64,000 bases of DNA from Oxalobacteraceae bacterium CAVE-383 (GTDB taxonomy: Bacteria > Pseudomonadota > Gammaproteobacteria > Burkholderiales > Burkholderiaceae_D). The stretch covers positions 992,001 through 1,056,000 of the forward strand of contig REGP01000001.1 in the NCBI GenBank assembly GCA_004134995.1, given 5' to 3'. Under the pieces are notes generated by a model. That model made no database searches. It had not been told where the DNA came from and worked only from the letters and a program-made list of their open reading frames with translations. A program made the position numbers and the translations under genes. Shown here piece after piece: positions 18,275 through 28,063 of this stretch. The stretch's first letter is position 1. Every line of letters begins with the position of its first letter.

Positions 18275-18601
18275 ATGGCCGATAACATCACCGCCCCGAT
18301 CGATATGAATGCAATATCCGCACCGTACCAAATGCAGGCGCCCATGCAGGATCAAATGCCGGCGGCCGGCTCCATGCATGATGTCCTGCGGTTCGAACGT
18401 GTCATCGCCGCATTCGAAAGCAGCGAAGCAGAAAACAAGGCCAGCATTACCCAAATGCTCCGTTCCGACGCAAAAATCACGCCGACTACCGTCCTGGCAT
18501 TCAATGCCGCGCTGGAAGAAAGAAATATCGGCTACAGCTTCGCCCGGCAAATGATCAGCGCCCCATCGCAGTGGATCAAAGAACTGACGTCCATGCAATG
18601 A
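18275..18601 (+). CDS. sctI: T3SS inner rod protein SctI
   Basis: A 108-residue protein with a disordered Met/Gln/Pro-rich N-terminus and a C-terminal helical domain (DVLRFERVIAAFESSEAENK and ALEERNIGYSFARQMISAPSQWI). This matches YscI/PrgJ/HrpB-type rod subunits in length and in the gene order I-J. The stop overlaps the sctJ start. A 113-bp gap before it holds short AATAGC/GATGGC-type repeats. Confidence 0.8.
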   Translation: MADNITAPIDMNAISAPYQMQAPMQDQMPAAGSMHDVLRFERVIAAFESSEAENKASITQMLRSDAKITPTTVLAFNAALEERNIGYSFARQMISAPSQWIKELTSMQ

Positions 18602-19398
18602 GGATGCATTTCACCAATTTCGTTTCGCTGGTTCTGCTGCTTGCCTCTCTGAGCGCCTGCGGCAACGGCACGGTCGCCCTGCTGAGCGGACTGCCGGAAG
18701 AGGACGCCAACATGATTGTCGCCGCATTGAGCCAGACCGGCATCGTCGCCGGCAAGATCGCCGCCGCCGACAACCTGATCGATATCCAGGTAAGCGACGC
18801 CGATCAAGCCGCGGCGCTGGCGGAACTGCATCGTCGCGGCCTGCCCCGGAAAAATTATGCGAGCTTCGGCGACATCTTCAAAAAGGACGGCATCATTTCG
18901 ACGCCTCTGGAAGAACAGGCCCGCTATATTTACGCCTTGGCGCAGGAGTTGGAAAAAACCTTGTCGCAACTGGATGACGTGGTCTATGTCCGCGTTCATC
19001 CGGTATTGGCGCGCAAGGCGTCGCTCAGCGGACCGGCCGCCGCTGCCTCTGCCGGCGTATTGATCAAGCATCGTCCCGACGCCGACCTGACGCCGCTGAT
19101 TCCCCAGATTCAAGCTCTGGTCGCGCATTCGATCCCCGATCTGCGCGTGGAACAGGTCTCGGTCATCATGGTGGTTGCGGAAGAGCGTCCCTATGCCGGC
19201 ATTCCGGCCGGCGAGAGCGCCGCCGATGCCCAGGCAGGACTTGGCGAGCGGCTCGATGGCTGGCTTATCGCGGGCGGCATCATCGGCATATTGGCAATCG
19301 CCGGCGCATATGCCCTGCGCAAAAAATACGGAAGGCCGCGACCACCCGCCCGGCTTGCTCCGGAAGCGCTGGAATTAAATGGGCAGCAAGATGATTAG
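18598..19398 (+). CDS. sctJ: T3SS inner-membrane ring lipoprotein SctJ
   Basis: Inner ring of the basal body (YscJ/PrgK/FliF-like). The 266-residue protein has a lipoprotein signal peptide with lipobox LSAC (Cys 21), two ring-building modules (ALLSGLPEEDANMIVAALSQ; AQELEKTLSQLDDVVYVRVH) and a C-terminal transmembrane helix near 220-242 followed by a basic tail. ATGA overlap with sctI. A second ATG two codons later is also possible. Confidence 0.95.
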   Translation: MRMHFTNFVSLVLLLASLSACGNGTVALLSGLPEEDANMIVAALSQTGIVAGKIAAADNLIDIQVSDADQAAALAELHRRGLPRKNYASFGDIFKKDGIISTPLEEQARYIYALAQELEKTLSQLDDVVYVRVHPVLARKASLSGPAAAASAGVLIKHRPDADLTPLIPQIQALVAHSIPDLRVEQVSVIMVVAEERPYAGIPAGESAADAQAGLGERLDGWLIAGGIIGILAIAGAYALRKKYGRPRPPARLAPEALELNGQQDD

Positions 19399-20113
19399 CG
19401 CCGCCAATGCCGCGCTGTCCATTTCGGATATGGCGCGTTGCAAGCAAGACGCCATGCTGCTTGCATTCAACCGGCAGCCCAGCCGCTACCTGCATCGGAG
19501 CCGGCGCGGGGAATTCGTCGCGGCGCCACTGTCGGATTTCCTGTTCGACGGCGCGCTTGCCCACCCTCACCTTTCCGCATACATCCGCCAACAAGCCGGG
19601 CTGGACGATATCCGTTCCGAAGACGCCGCCCGGCCGGCGGTCCGGATTGCCATGCAGTTGAACGACGGCCGCCTGGAGGCGCTGGCGCACAAGATCGGAC
19701 TGGCATTGATGGGCCGGCCTATACGGCTGGCGATCTCCGGCGACGCGGTAAATGCGTGGATTGCGGCCTTGGGTGATCCCTTGTTTCGATTCGCCTATCG
19801 ACATGCGCCCTTGCTCAATCCCGCTCCTGTGACGCCGCTGCCCGGGCACTTGACCTTATTGGATCCCACCAACGCCATGGAACAATCCGCCGCCGCCGGC
19901 CTGCAATTGCTGGATGCGGCCAGTGTGCTGCTCGAGGCATCAATCGGCCGGCGCCTGCGGTTTCAATTGCCGCGCGAGATAGCGCCAAAGATCGATATGC
20001 GCATCGATCCAAATCATTATTCGGAGGTATGGACATGGATAGACCGGATCTGGAATTGCATGCCGATGCGCGTTTCGCCATCGCTCGTGCGGAACCCGGC
20101 GGCATACAAGTGA
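19379..20113 (+). CDS. sctK: T3SS sorting-platform accessory protein SctK
   Basis: A 244-residue soluble protein between sctJ and sctL, the position of YscK/OrgA/HrpD-type proteins that link the cytoplasmic pods to the ring. Weak sequence signature: N-terminal FNRQPSRYLH and a central LGDPLFRFAYRHAPLL resemble the SctK family. It overlaps sctJ by 20 bp and sctL by about 79 bp. An ATG at 19391 is an alternative start. Confidence 0.72.
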   Translation: MGSKMISAANAALSISDMARCKQDAMLLAFNRQPSRYLHRSRRGEFVAAPLSDFLFDGALAHPHLSAYIRQQAGLDDIRSEDAARPAVRIAMQLNDGRLEALAHKIGLALMGRPIRLAISGDAVNAWIAALGDPLFRFAYRHAPLLNPAPVTPLPGHLTLLDPTNAMEQSAAAGLQLLDAASVLLEASIGRRLRFQLPREIAPKIDMRIDPNHYSEVWTWIDRIWNCMPMRVSPSLVRNPAAYK

Positions 20114-20736
20114 ACCGCGCAGCCCGCATCATGACGGCCGGAACGCACGCCGCATTCCTGAGCGCAAACGAACTGCTTGGACACGCGCGCCAGCTTGCCG
20201 ATGAGACAATCGCGAAAGCCCAGGCCGGCTATGAGGAAGCCTGTGAACGCGGCTATCGGATCGGCCTGGCCAAGGCGCACCAGCAGGCCGTTGACGACCA
20301 AGTGCAGCATGGCCTGCATCGGCAGGAGAGCCTCAATGCATTGCAAGCGGACTTGAACGCCCTGGTCCTGCAAATCGTTCGCCGCCTGCTCGGCGAGATC
20401 GATTGCGCCGAACGGGTCGGCATGCTGGTGCGCGAGGGACTGGCGCGGGTCGCCAAACTGCAGGGTGAAATTGCGATTCATGTCAATCCGGCGCTGCGCG
20501 AACAGGTTGCCGCCGACATGGCGCAATGGCAGACGGCGTATCCCGATATCAGTCTCGCCACGCTGGAAAACCCGGAAATCGAAACGGATGCTTGCCGCAT
20601 CATCTTTCCCAGCGGTCGCGTGGACGGCAATTTGCGAAAGCAGCTGGACTCGCTTGAAGCAGCCTTATGTGAAGCCTGTGAAGGCAGTGAAGGCGGCAAT
20701 GCCGCCGCATCCGGCGATGGACGGGCCGCATGCTGA
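20035..20736 (+). CDS. sctL: T3SS ATPase stator protein SctL
   Basis: Peripheral stalk that links the ATPase to the sorting platform (YscL/FliH). The 233-residue protein has a helical N-terminus rich in Ala/Glu ([20 protein letters not shown]) with the Gly-spaced helix typical of FliH/YscL, and a C-terminal domain ([20 protein letters not shown]). GGAGG lies seven bases before the ATG at 20035, which decides this start over 20029. It overlaps sctK and sctN. Confidence 0.88.
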   Translation: MDRPDLELHADARFAIARAEPGGIQVNRAARIMTAGTHAAFLSANELLGHARQLADETIAKAQAGYEEACERGYRIGLAKAHQQAVDDQVQHGLHRQESLNALQADLNALVLQIVRRLLGEIDCAERVGMLVREGLARVAKLQGEIAIHVNPALREQVAADMAQWQTAYPDISLATLENPEIETDACRIIFPSGRVDGNLRKQLDSLEAALCEACEGSEGGNAAASGDGRAAC

Positions 20737-22043
20737 ATTCGCATCTGGACCGCCTGCGCCGCGCAAGCGCCCGGCTCGATCCGTTTTCAGTGACCGGCGC
20801 CATCGAGCAGGTGCTCGGAAACGTCGTCCGCGCACGCGTTCCGTCTGCCCGCATGGGCGATTTATGCCTGCTGCGCTGCCCGGACGATGGATGGGAACGG
20901 CCGGCCGAAGTCATCGGCCTGGCCGGGGACCAGGCAATTCTCGCACCGCTTGGCGAGCTCGCCGGCATCTCCACCCGAACCGAGGTCATCGTCACCCGCG
21001 ATCGCCATGCCATTCCGGTCTCTCCCGCATTGCTGGGCGCCGTCGTCGACGGCTTCGGCCGGCCGTTCGGGCAGCATCATGCCTGGGACGATCCCGTCAT
21101 GCGTTACGTCGATGCGCCGGCGCCGGCGCCGGCCGAGCGCGGCCTGATATCGCATCCGTTACCGGTCGGCATCCGCGCGATAGACGGCCTGCTGACCTGC
21201 GCGGAAGGTCAGCGCGTCGGCATCTTTTCCGCGGCCGGCGTCGGCAAGACGACCTTGCTTTCCATGATCGTCAACGGCAACGGGGCCGATGTCTGCGTCA
21301 TCGCCCTGATAGGCGAACGCGGCCGCGAAGTCGGCGAATTCCTGGCGCATGAGCTGGATGCCGAGCGCCGCAAGAAAACCGTGGTGGTCGTCGCGACGGC
21401 CGACCGGCCGGCGATGGAACGTCTCAAAGCGGGCTTCGTCGCGACCGCCATTGCCGAATATTTCCGGGAACGCGGCAACAAGGTTCTGTTGTTGATGGAT
21501 TCCGTCACCCGTCTGGCGCGCGCGCAACGTGAAATCGGCCTGGCCGCAGGCGAAATCCCCGCGCGGCGCGGCTTTCCGCCGTCGATGTTTACCATGCTGC
21601 CCAAATTGTTCGAGCGCGCCGGCACGGGGATCAAGGGATCGATCACGGCTTTTTATACCGTGCTGGTCGAAGGCGACGACATGAACGAGCCGGTATCCGA
21701 CGAAGTCCGTTCGCTGCTCGATGGCCATATCGTCCTCTCGCGCGAGCTCAGCGCGGAGAATCATTATCCCGCCATCGATGTCCTGGCCAGTCTCAGCCGG
21801 GTCATGCAGCGCGTGATCAGTCCCGAACACCGGAAACTCGCCGACAAGCTGCGCAATTTGCTGGCGAGCCACAAGAAAATCGAATTATTGGTCAGGCTGG
21901 GCGAATATCAAAAGGGAAATGACCCGCTATCGGACGAAGCCTTGCAAAAGATCGATGCAATCAATGCCTTTCTCAGGCAAGCGAGCGGACCGCCGATCCC
22001 ATTCAGGGAAGTCCTCGATCAATTGCGGAAATGCCTGTCATGA
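20730..22043 (+). CDS. sctN: T3SS ATPase SctN
   Basis: Hexameric ATPase that unfolds substrates and detaches chaperones. The 437-residue protein has Walker [10 protein letters not shown] (167-175), the family motif [11 protein letters not shown] (194-204) and Walker B KVLLLMDS (251-258). It is clearly of the YscN/FliI type and lacks features of F1 beta subunits. It overlaps sctL by 7 bp and sctO by four bases. Confidence 0.97.
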   Translation: MLNSHLDRLRRASARLDPFSVTGAIEQVLGNVVRARVPSARMGDLCLLRCPDDGWERPAEVIGLAGDQAILAPLGELAGISTRTEVIVTRDRHAIPVSPALLGAVVDGFGRPFGQHHAWDDPVMRYVDAPAPAPAERGLISHPLPVGIRAIDGLLTCAEGQRVGIFSAAGVGKTTLLSMIVNGNGADVCVIALIGERGREVGEFLAHELDAERRKKTVVVVATADRPAMERLKAGFVATAIAEYFRERGNKVLLLMDSVTRLARAQREIGLAAGEIPARRGFPPSMFTMLPKLFERAGTGIKGSITAFYTVLVEGDDMNEPVSDEVRSLLDGHIVLSRELSAENHYPAIDVLASLSRVMQRVISPEHRKLADKLRNLLASHKKIELLVRLGEYQKGNDPLSDEALQKIDAINAFLRQASGPPIPFREVLDQLRKCLS

Positions 22044-22522
22044 ATCGAGGCAAGGAACTGCGCGCCTTGTCGCATGTGAAAGATGTGCGGAAATTGCTGG
22101 CGGAAACCGACTATCTGCGGCAATCGCGGCAAGAACGGCATTGCGGACAGGAATGCGCCGATCATTCGCGCCAACTGGATCGTTACCGGAATGCATTGCC
22201 GGGAAAGCGCGCGCTGATTCTGGACGAGCTTGCCGCACGGCCGGTCGACCTGCGAGGAATCCACGACGCCCAAAGCGCCCTGCGAAAACTGCAGCATCAA
22301 TTAAACGGCGCCGAAGCCGCGCAGGAAAAACTGGAAACAGCATACCGCCAGGCCAGCGCCGACAAGGAAGCGGCCAGGCAAAAATATACCGCCGCAATGC
22401 GCAAGCATCAAAAATTTTACGAAATGAAGGACCGCGAAGATCTGGTCGCGGTGGCGCAAAGCAACGCGATGGAGCAAACGGAGATGGAAGATCGTCCGCT
22501 TCCCGCGTGGTCGCCAAGATAG
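22040..22522 (+). CDS. sctO: T3SS ATPase central stalk protein SctO
   Basis: A 160-residue, highly charged, almost entirely helical protein predicted to form the two-helix coiled coil of YscO/FliJ (for example [20 protein letters not shown]). It lies between sctN and sctP as in other systems. The ATG at 22040 overlaps the sctN stop and has GGAA upstream; an ATG at 22031 has no room for a ribosome-binding site. Confidence 0.85.
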   Translation: MNRGKELRALSHVKDVRKLLAETDYLRQSRQERHCGQECADHSRQLDRYRNALPGKRALILDELAARPVDLRGIHDAQSALRKLQHQLNGAEAAQEKLETAYRQASADKEAARQKYTAAMRKHQKFYEMKDREDLVAVAQSNAMEQTEMEDRPLPAWSPR

Positions 22523-22535
22523 AGGAAATACATAA

Positions 22536-23492
22536 ATGAATATCTCAAATACACCGAATGCCGCATCGGCCATGGCCGGTTTGCCGCGGCAGGCGGTCTT
22601 GCCGCGGGATGGCGCACATGCGCCGGTGTCGACGCCGATAGCGCACGCGCAGAAATTTTCCGAAACCATCGCCTCAATTGAAAGCGATACCAAATCCGGG
22701 AACGGGGCTGTATCCGATAAAGTGGATATCGATCGGAAAAAAAAGGGCAGCAAAACCGATGACGGCGGCCTTACCGTGCCGGCAGTCCAGGCGAACATCA
22801 ATGGCTTGCCCATCGCTCTCGCCGAAATCCCCATTGCCTCCGCGAATATTGCCGAAGGCAGGACAGCTGCGCCACATACAGTCGTGGCCGGCTCCATTTC
22901 GATTGCCTCTACCTCTACCTCTACCGCTGTCGACGCCGCCGCCGGCGCCGAGGTTAAAACACAGATATCCAATGCCTTGCGCGGCGAATCCAAACCGGAA
23001 ACGGCAGCCGCGACCAACATCGTCCCGTCCGATGCCGATCCCACCGGTCCGACATCCGAATTTTCCAACGAAACAACGCCCTCTCCAGCCGGCGTGCGGG
23101 CCAATGGCGTCGATATCGTCAGCAAGCCGGCGAATATCGCGCACACCTCCACGATATCGCCATCGCCAGTATCGTCCGATCTGCATACCCTGGCCGACGC
23201 GTTTGAAACCAGCGTGCGGCATTTCGAACGCTCGGGCGCCTGGGTTGGCCGCGCCAGCTTCACGCTGCAATCGTCGGCTTTGAAAGGCGCATCGTTTCAA
23301 CTTGTCAGCGACGGCAGCTCGTTGCGCATTCAGCTCGCGCAAATGGCATCGGCCTCAATGCCGATATCGCGCCGCGAGGAAAGCCGATTAGGGGATATCC
23401 TGACGCGCAAATTGGGACGCGATGTCAGCCTGGATCTCGGATCGTTCGACATCGAAGCCGCCGAGAATGCGGAACAAACCGAGCAGCAATGA
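22536..23492 (+). CDS. sctP: T3SS needle-length regulator SctP
   Basis: A 318-residue protein with a long low-complexity Ala/Ser/Thr/Pro-rich middle (about 60-210; runs such as ISIASTSTSTAVDAAAG) and a compact C-terminal domain (about 225-310) with SLRIQLAQM and SLDLGSF. Molecular rulers of the YscP/InvJ type have just this plan: disordered body and C-terminal substrate-switch domain. Position between sctO and sctQ supports it. Sequence alone would be weak. It overlaps sctQ by ATGA. Confidence 0.75.
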   Translation: MNISNTPNAASAMAGLPRQAVLPRDGAHAPVSTPIAHAQKFSETIASIESDTKSGNGAVSDKVDIDRKKKGSKTDDGGLTVPAVQANINGLPIALAEIPIASANIAEGRTAAPHTVVAGSISIASTSTSTAVDAAAGAEVKTQISNALRGESKPETAAATNIVPSDADPTGPTSEFSNETTPSPAGVRANGVDIVSKPANIAHTSTISPSPVSSDLHTLADAFETSVRHFERSGAWVGRASFTLQSSALKGASFQLVSDGSSLRIQLAQMASASMPISRREESRLGDILTRKLGRDVSLDLGSFDIEAAENAEQTEQQ

Positions 23493-24685
23493 TGAACGAG
23501 GTCTTACAACACGCCGGTTATCGGCCGCTCCCTTTGGCGCGAAAAGACGCCGCCCTGGTTGCCGCCTTGGCCGTCCTGCAGAAAAAAAGTGTTCCCGCCG
23601 AGGTATGCCAGGAACCCTGGCGCCTGCGCTTTTGCGGCACGCCGGGGCCGGGCGCCGGCCCCGAAGCCGCGATAGACGCCGAGTGGCAGGGGCATCGCAT
23701 TACCGCCCATATCCCGCATGCGCTGCTGGAACGGACATTCGCCCTATGCCTGCCGGATCTGTCCATGCGCGATATTCCCGATGATTTATTTCCGTCGATG
23801 GCAAGCAATCTGATCGGCGCCTGGCTGACGGGATTGCCGCATATCGAATCGCTCCGTATCCACAACATCGATATGCGCGCCGATGCAAGCGGCAATGCAG
23901 CGGATTCTCAAGAAAACCGCGAATCCAGACGCATCTATCTCCTGGCCTGCAACAACCCGCCTGCAATCCAGGGCGCCGTTGAATATACGATCGGCATGGA
24001 CCTTGATCCCGCGCTGCTATCCAGCCTCCCCGGTCTGTGCGGGGAACTGCCTTTGCGCCTTCCCGAAACGGCAGCGAATTTCTTGCGCTTGCCGTTACCG
24101 CTGCAATGCGAGATCGGCAACATCGTGCTGCCTTGCGCGACGTTCAAGACTTTGCGCCTGGGCGATATCCTGTTCTTCGACAGCCATATGGAATCGGACC
24201 AGGCGGATTTCTCCCGGATATCCATGCGGCTTACACATCGCGGCCATCCGGTTCTGCACACTCGCCTTCATTCCCCCAACCTCATGATCGTCACCGATAC
24301 CACTATGAATGACAGAAAATCCTTTCTCTTCGAAGACCTGCTGGACGATCCCGATGCGGATTTTTTCAATGGCGGCAGTCCGGCCGGCGATTTCGACGAG
24401 GATACGCAGTTGGATCCGGCCTTGCCGGCAACGCTCCGGTCCGACCGCGCCGGCCTCGGCAGCCTGGATCAGCTTCCCCTGCAGCTCGTCTTCGACGTCG
24501 GCGAATGCGAGATGCGTCTTTCCGAATTGCAGGCGCTGCAACCGGGCAGCCTGATTCCTTTGGCGTCGAGCCGAACCGAAATGGTCAGGGTTCGAGTGAA
24601 CGGCCGTGTCGTCGCCAGTGGCGAATTGGTCGAAATCGACGGAAAAATCGGCGTCATGCTGGCGCGGCTGGCCGATATTCAATGA
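23489..24685 (+). CDS. sctQ: T3SS cytoplasmic ring (sorting platform) protein SctQ
   Basis: The 398-residue protein ends in a SpoA (FliN/YscQ) domain at about 320-398 (LPLQLVFDVGECEMRLSELQ; VRVRVNGRVVASGELVEID). A preceding region, about 200-265, looks like a second SpoA domain (IGNIVLPCATFKTLRLGDIL). In Yersinia and Salmonella a shorter C-terminal SctQ is made from an internal start; here an in-frame ATG at 24306 lies at the right place but lacks a clear ribosome-binding site. Overlaps sctR by ATGA. Confidence 0.92.
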   Translation: MMNEVLQHAGYRPLPLARKDAALVAALAVLQKKSVPAEVCQEPWRLRFCGTPGPGAGPEAAIDAEWQGHRITAHIPHALLERTFALCLPDLSMRDIPDDLFPSMASNLIGAWLTGLPHIESLRIHNIDMRADASGNAADSQENRESRRIYLLACNNPPAIQGAVEYTIGMDLDPALLSSLPGLCGELPLRLPETAANFLRLPLPLQCEIGNIVLPCATFKTLRLGDILFFDSHMESDQADFSRISMRLTHRGHPVLHTRLHSPNLMIVTDTTMNDRKSFLFEDLLDDPDADFFNGGSPAGDFDEDTQLDPALPATLRSDRAGLGSLDQLPLQLVFDVGECEMRLSELQALQPGSLIPLASSRTEMVRVRVNGRVVASGELVEIDGKIGVMLARLADIQ

Positions 24686-25335
24686 TTTCCGATATGAACC
24701 CGGTGGTCTTGTCCACCGTCGTCTCCTGCCTCGCCCTGGTGCCGCTGACCATCGTCATGACAACCTCATTCCTGAAAATCAGCATTGTCGCCATGCTGCT
24801 GCGCAACGCCTTGGGCGTGCAGCAAATTCCGCCCAATATCGCCGTCTACGGACTGGCGCTGATTCTGAGCGCCTATGTCATGGCGCCGGTCGGCGAGGCA
24901 ATTTTCGACGCGGTCGCGGCGCAACCGGATGCAATGAATTCGATCTCGCTGTTTTATCGAACGGTACTGAAGGCGGCCGAGCCGCTGCGCGATTTCATGC
25001 TGCGCAACACCGAATCCACGCAACTGGACTTCTTCATCGATACCGCCCGGCAATTGTGGCCACCGTCATTGGCCGGCCAGGTCGGACGCCGCGATTTCAC
25101 GGTGCTGGTGCCGGCCTTCATGATTTCCGAATTGACCTCGGCCTTCATGATCGGCTTTCTGATCTATCTGCCGTTTGTGGTAATCGATCTGGTCGTGCAA
25201 AGCATTCTACTGGCGCTGGGCATGATGATGATGTCGCCGATGACCGTTTCCCTGCCCTTGAAGCTGCTGCTGTTCGTCATGGCCGACGGCTGGACCCGCC
25301 TGCTGCACAGCCTGGTGCTGTCATACGCGTCATGA
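24682..25335 (+). CDS. sctR: T3SS export apparatus protein SctR
   Basis: Core export-gate subunit (YscR/FliP). The 217-residue protein has four hydrophobic segments and the highly conserved stretches TSFLKISIVAMLLRNALGVQ and LVPAFMISELTSAFMIGFLI. MMMMSPMTVSLPLKLLLF near the C-terminus is the family signature. Start and end overlap sctQ and sctS by ATGA. Confidence 0.97.
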   Translation: MISDMNPVVLSTVVSCLALVPLTIVMTTSFLKISIVAMLLRNALGVQQIPPNIAVYGLALILSAYVMAPVGEAIFDAVAAQPDAMNSISLFYRTVLKAAEPLRDFMLRNTESTQLDFFIDTARQLWPPSLAGQVGRRDFTVLVPAFMISELTSAFMIGFLIYLPFVVIDLVVQSILLALGMMMMSPMTVSLPLKLLLFVMADGWTRLLHSLVLSYAS

Positions 25336-25595
25336 ATCCGGACGATATCGCATCGCTGGTGATGCGCACGCTGCTGCTGACGATCAGATTGTCGCTGCCG
25401 TTGGTTGCCCTGGGCACCATCGCCGGCGTGCTGACAAGCCTGTTCCAGGCCGCCACGCAAATTCAGGACCAGACCTTCCCGTTCCTGGCCAAGCTGACCG
25501 TGATCCTGGTGGGCCTGGCCTTGCTGGGCGGCTGGATGGGGCGTGAACTGCAGATCTTCACTGTCTTCGTTTTCGACTATCTGACGGAAATATAA
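25332..25595 (+). CDS. sctS: T3SS export apparatus protein SctS
   Basis: An 87-residue two-helix membrane protein (YscS/FliQ). It has LPLVALGTIAGVLTSLFQAATQIQ followed by FLAKLTVILVGLALLGGWM, both family hallmarks. ATGA overlap with sctR; sctT begins two bases after its stop. Confidence 0.96.
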   Translation: MNPDDIASLVMRTLLLTIRLSLPLVALGTIAGVLTSLFQAATQIQDQTFPFLAKLTVILVGLALLGGWMGRELQIFTVFVFDYLTEI

Positions 25596-25597
25596 GC

Positions 25598-26395
25598 ATG
25601 AACATCGCGCCTGCATTGCTGGAACCGCTGTGGAGCGATATCGAAGCCTGGCTCGCGGCCTGGCCTCGCGTCATCGGCATGTTCGCCATTTTTCCGCTGT
25701 TCCGGCGCGAAATCCTGCCCGGCATATTGCGCATGGGGCTGGTGGCGGCGCTCTGCCTGCCGCTCGTGCCTGTGCTCAAGGCCCAGCCAATGCTGTTCCA
25801 GGCCGATGCACTCACTCTGGCGCTGCTGATCGTCAAGGAAGTGGCCGTGGGATTTGCTTTCGGCTTGCCGCTGGCGATGACGTTCTGGATTGTGGAAGGC
25901 ATCGGCACCCTGCTCGACAATCAAAGCGGATCGCTGATCAGTTCGGTATTGAACCCCATGTCGGGAAACGACGCCGCCACGCTCGGCCTGTTCCTGCACC
26001 AGACCTTCATGATCTATTTTCTGATCACCGGCGGGCTCTCCTGGTGCCTCGGCAGTCTGTATCACAGCTACGAATTGTGGCAGGTGCAGGAATTCTGGCC
26101 GCATCTGCCGCAAACCGGCATCGACTGGTGGCTGGCGCAATTCGGCTACTACATCAGGACAATGACGGTGCTGGCCGCGCCGATCGTCCTGGCGCTGTTC
26201 TTCGTCGAACTCGGTTTCGGCATCATCGGCCGTTTCGCCCAGAAAATGCAGGTGTTCGTGCTGGCAATGCCGATCAAGAACGTTTGCGCCATCGCCATGC
26301 TGCTGCTTTATATGGCGGTCCTGTTTTCGCAATACGATTTGCTGATGGCGAACCTGAAAGACAGCTTTGCGCAAACCATACGGGCGCTGAGATGA
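25598..26395 (+). CDS. sctT: T3SS export apparatus protein SctT
   Basis: Export-gate subunit (YscT/FliR), 265 residues with about six to seven hydrophobic segments. Family motifs include RVIGMFAIFPLFRREILPG and DNQSGSLISSVLNPMSGND. Together with SctR and SctS it builds the entry portal. Its stop overlaps the sctU start. Confidence 0.96.
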   Translation: MNIAPALLEPLWSDIEAWLAAWPRVIGMFAIFPLFRREILPGILRMGLVAALCLPLVPVLKAQPMLFQADALTLALLIVKEVAVGFAFGLPLAMTFWIVEGIGTLLDNQSGSLISSVLNPMSGNDAATLGLFLHQTFMIYFLITGGLSWCLGSLYHSYELWQVQEFWPHLPQTGIDWWLAQFGYYIRTMTVLAAPIVLALFFVELGFGIIGRFAQKMQVFVLAMPIKNVCAIAMLLLYMAVLFSQYDLLMANLKDSFAQTIRALR

Positions 26396-27549
26396 GCGAC
26401 AGCGACGGCAAAACCGAACAGGCTACCCCGCGCAAACGCGAAGACGCGCGCAAGGACGGCCAGGTCGCCCGCAGCGAAGACCTTACCAATACCTTGCTGT
26501 TCGGCCTGTTCGCCGGTTACCTGCTGATAGACGGCGCGCGGCTCGGCGCGGAATTGACCGCCCTGATCGTGCTGCCTTATCAATACTTCGACCAGCCGTT
26601 TGCCGCCGCCGCCGAAGCGGTTGCCACACTGATCTTCGCCAAGGCGCTGACGTTGATCATGCTCATCCTGATTGCAACGGTCGTGCTGTCGTTCACGATT
26701 CAATTGATCCAGATCGGCCCCCTTTTTTCCACAAAATCGATTACGCCAAGCTTGAAGAAACTCAACGTCGTCAATAACATCAAGGAAATATTTTCAGTCA
26801 ATTCGCTGTTCGATTTGATCAAAATGGTCGCGAAGACGGGATTGATGTTTCTCATCGTCCAGGAAATCCTGTACGGCAACCTGGACATGCTGCTCAAGTT
26901 GCCGCCCTATGGCCTGCCCGGCGTTCTGTATGCACAGGGGCGCCTGATGCAGCAGCTGGTGTTCACCGTTTTTTTCGTTTTCGCGGTCATGGCCGTCATC
27001 GATCTGTTTTGGCAGCGCCGCCGCCTCAGCAAGCAATTGATGATGCAAAAGCATGAAGTCAAACGCGAGCACAAAGAAAATGAAGGCAATCCGGAGACCA
27101 AGAATTTCCGCCGCAACCTGTTTCGCGAGATCGTCAGCGGCGATATGGCAATGCTGCCGCATGCGTCGGCGGTGGTGGCCAACCCGACGCATCTCGCCGT
27201 TGCCCTGTATTACAAGCCCCCGGCCACGGGATTGCCGGTAATTGTCGTCAAGGGCAGCGACGCGGGCGCCACGCAAATTTTTAAGGCGGCGCGTCTGGCA
27301 GGCGTGCCGATTATCCAGAATATCGGCGTGGCGCGGCGACTCTATCAGCAAGCTGTATTCACCTCCATTCCGTCCGACATGATCGAAGCCGTCGCTGAAA
27401 TCATCGTGATGGCCAGGCAGATTCGAAGAGCCGCCGGCTACGAAGAACCGGAAGCCGCGGAAGAAATCTCTGCACCAGATGCTGCCGCGCCGGATGCTGC
27501 CGCGCCGGATCAGGCAAGCGAATCAGGCAATGCCGGCCTGCGGCATTGA
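26392..27549 (+). CDS. sctU: T3SS export switch protein SctU
   Basis: A membrane protein of 385 residues with a cytoplasmic autoprotease domain (YscU/FlhB). The N-terminus SDSDGKTEQATPRKREDARK and the cleavage motif NPTH (264-267, in VVANPTHLAVALYY) are diagnostic. Self-cleavage between N and P sets substrate specificity with SctP. The tail carries short APDAA repeats (about 357-372) not usual for the family. The true start is the ATG overlapping sctT; the reading frame is open for 254 codons further upstream, but that is antiparallel-frame noise within sctT. Confidence 0.97.
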   Translation: MSDSDGKTEQATPRKREDARKDGQVARSEDLTNTLLFGLFAGYLLIDGARLGAELTALIVLPYQYFDQPFAAAAEAVATLIFAKALTLIMLILIATVVLSFTIQLIQIGPLFSTKSITPSLKKLNVVNNIKEIFSVNSLFDLIKMVAKTGLMFLIVQEILYGNLDMLLKLPPYGLPGVLYAQGRLMQQLVFTVFFVFAVMAVIDLFWQRRRLSKQLMMQKHEVKREHKENEGNPETKNFRRNLFREIVSGDMAMLPHASAVVANPTHLAVALYYKPPATGLPVIVVKGSDAGATQIFKAARLAGVPIIQNIGVARRLYQQAVFTSIPSDMIEAVAEIIVMARQIRRAAGYEEPEAAEEISAPDAAAPDAAAPDQASESGNAGLRH

Positions 27550-27583
27550 TCAAATCCACCGTAGTTTTATCCATTTCAACGCC

Positions 27584-28063
27584 ATGCATCTTTCCAATAA
27601 TTTCCGTCCCTGGTCCGACTATTTGCGCCGGCAATGCGACGACGTCTCGCTTACATTCGATGCCGAAGGCCGGCTGTCGTTGCTGGTCGACAGGCACAAG
27701 GTCGATGGCCAGATCGCCGCCGGTTCGCTGATTCTGAGCGCCCGCATTTGCAATCCGCCGACAACGCATGCCGAGCGCCAGGCATGGCTGTGCCGCGTGC
27801 TGTCGCTGACCAATCGCCATGCAGGCGAGCGGCGGGAATTTCCCTCGCTCAGCTCACGGCGCACTCTGCAATTGCAGGTATGGCTGCACGCGGGTATCGA
27901 CTATGCCGCGTTCAGCACGCAATTTGATCGCTTCGTCACGGCGCTGGAGGCCTGGCGGCAAGCCGTCTCGCCCCAGGCCGGCGGCGCGATTCATGCCCCC
28001 GCGCCAATCGGCGGCAAGCCATTCAGCCACCCTCACTACACAAATCCGACAGGTATTTTATGA
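27584..28063 (+). CDS. CesT-like T3SS class I chaperone (candidate)
   Basis: A 159-residue acidic-to-neutral small protein with an alpha-beta pattern like Tir-chaperone folds: N-terminal helix (WSDYLRRQCDDVSL), strands (GRLSLLVDRHKVDGQ; SLILSARICNPP), and a C-terminal helix (FSTQFDRFVTALEAWRQAV). It sits between sctU and sctC and overlaps sctC by ATGA. The ATG at 27584 lacks a good ribosome-binding site. A role as pilotin is unlikely because there is no signal peptide. Confidence 0.6.
   Translation: MHLSNNFRPWSDYLRRQCDDVSLTFDAEGRLSLLVDRHKVDGQIAAGSLILSARICNPPTTHAERQAWLCRVLSLTNRHAGERREFPSLSSRRTLQLQVWLHAGIDYAAFSTQFDRFVTALEAWRQAVSPQAGGAIHAPAPIGGKPFSHPHYTNPTGIL

Noticed and set aside
25630..26391. 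In-frame upstream extension of sctU by 254 codons
   Set aside because: It lies inside sctT in another frame; SctU homologues begin at the SDSDGKTEQATPRKRE segment, and the ATG there overlaps the sctT stop.
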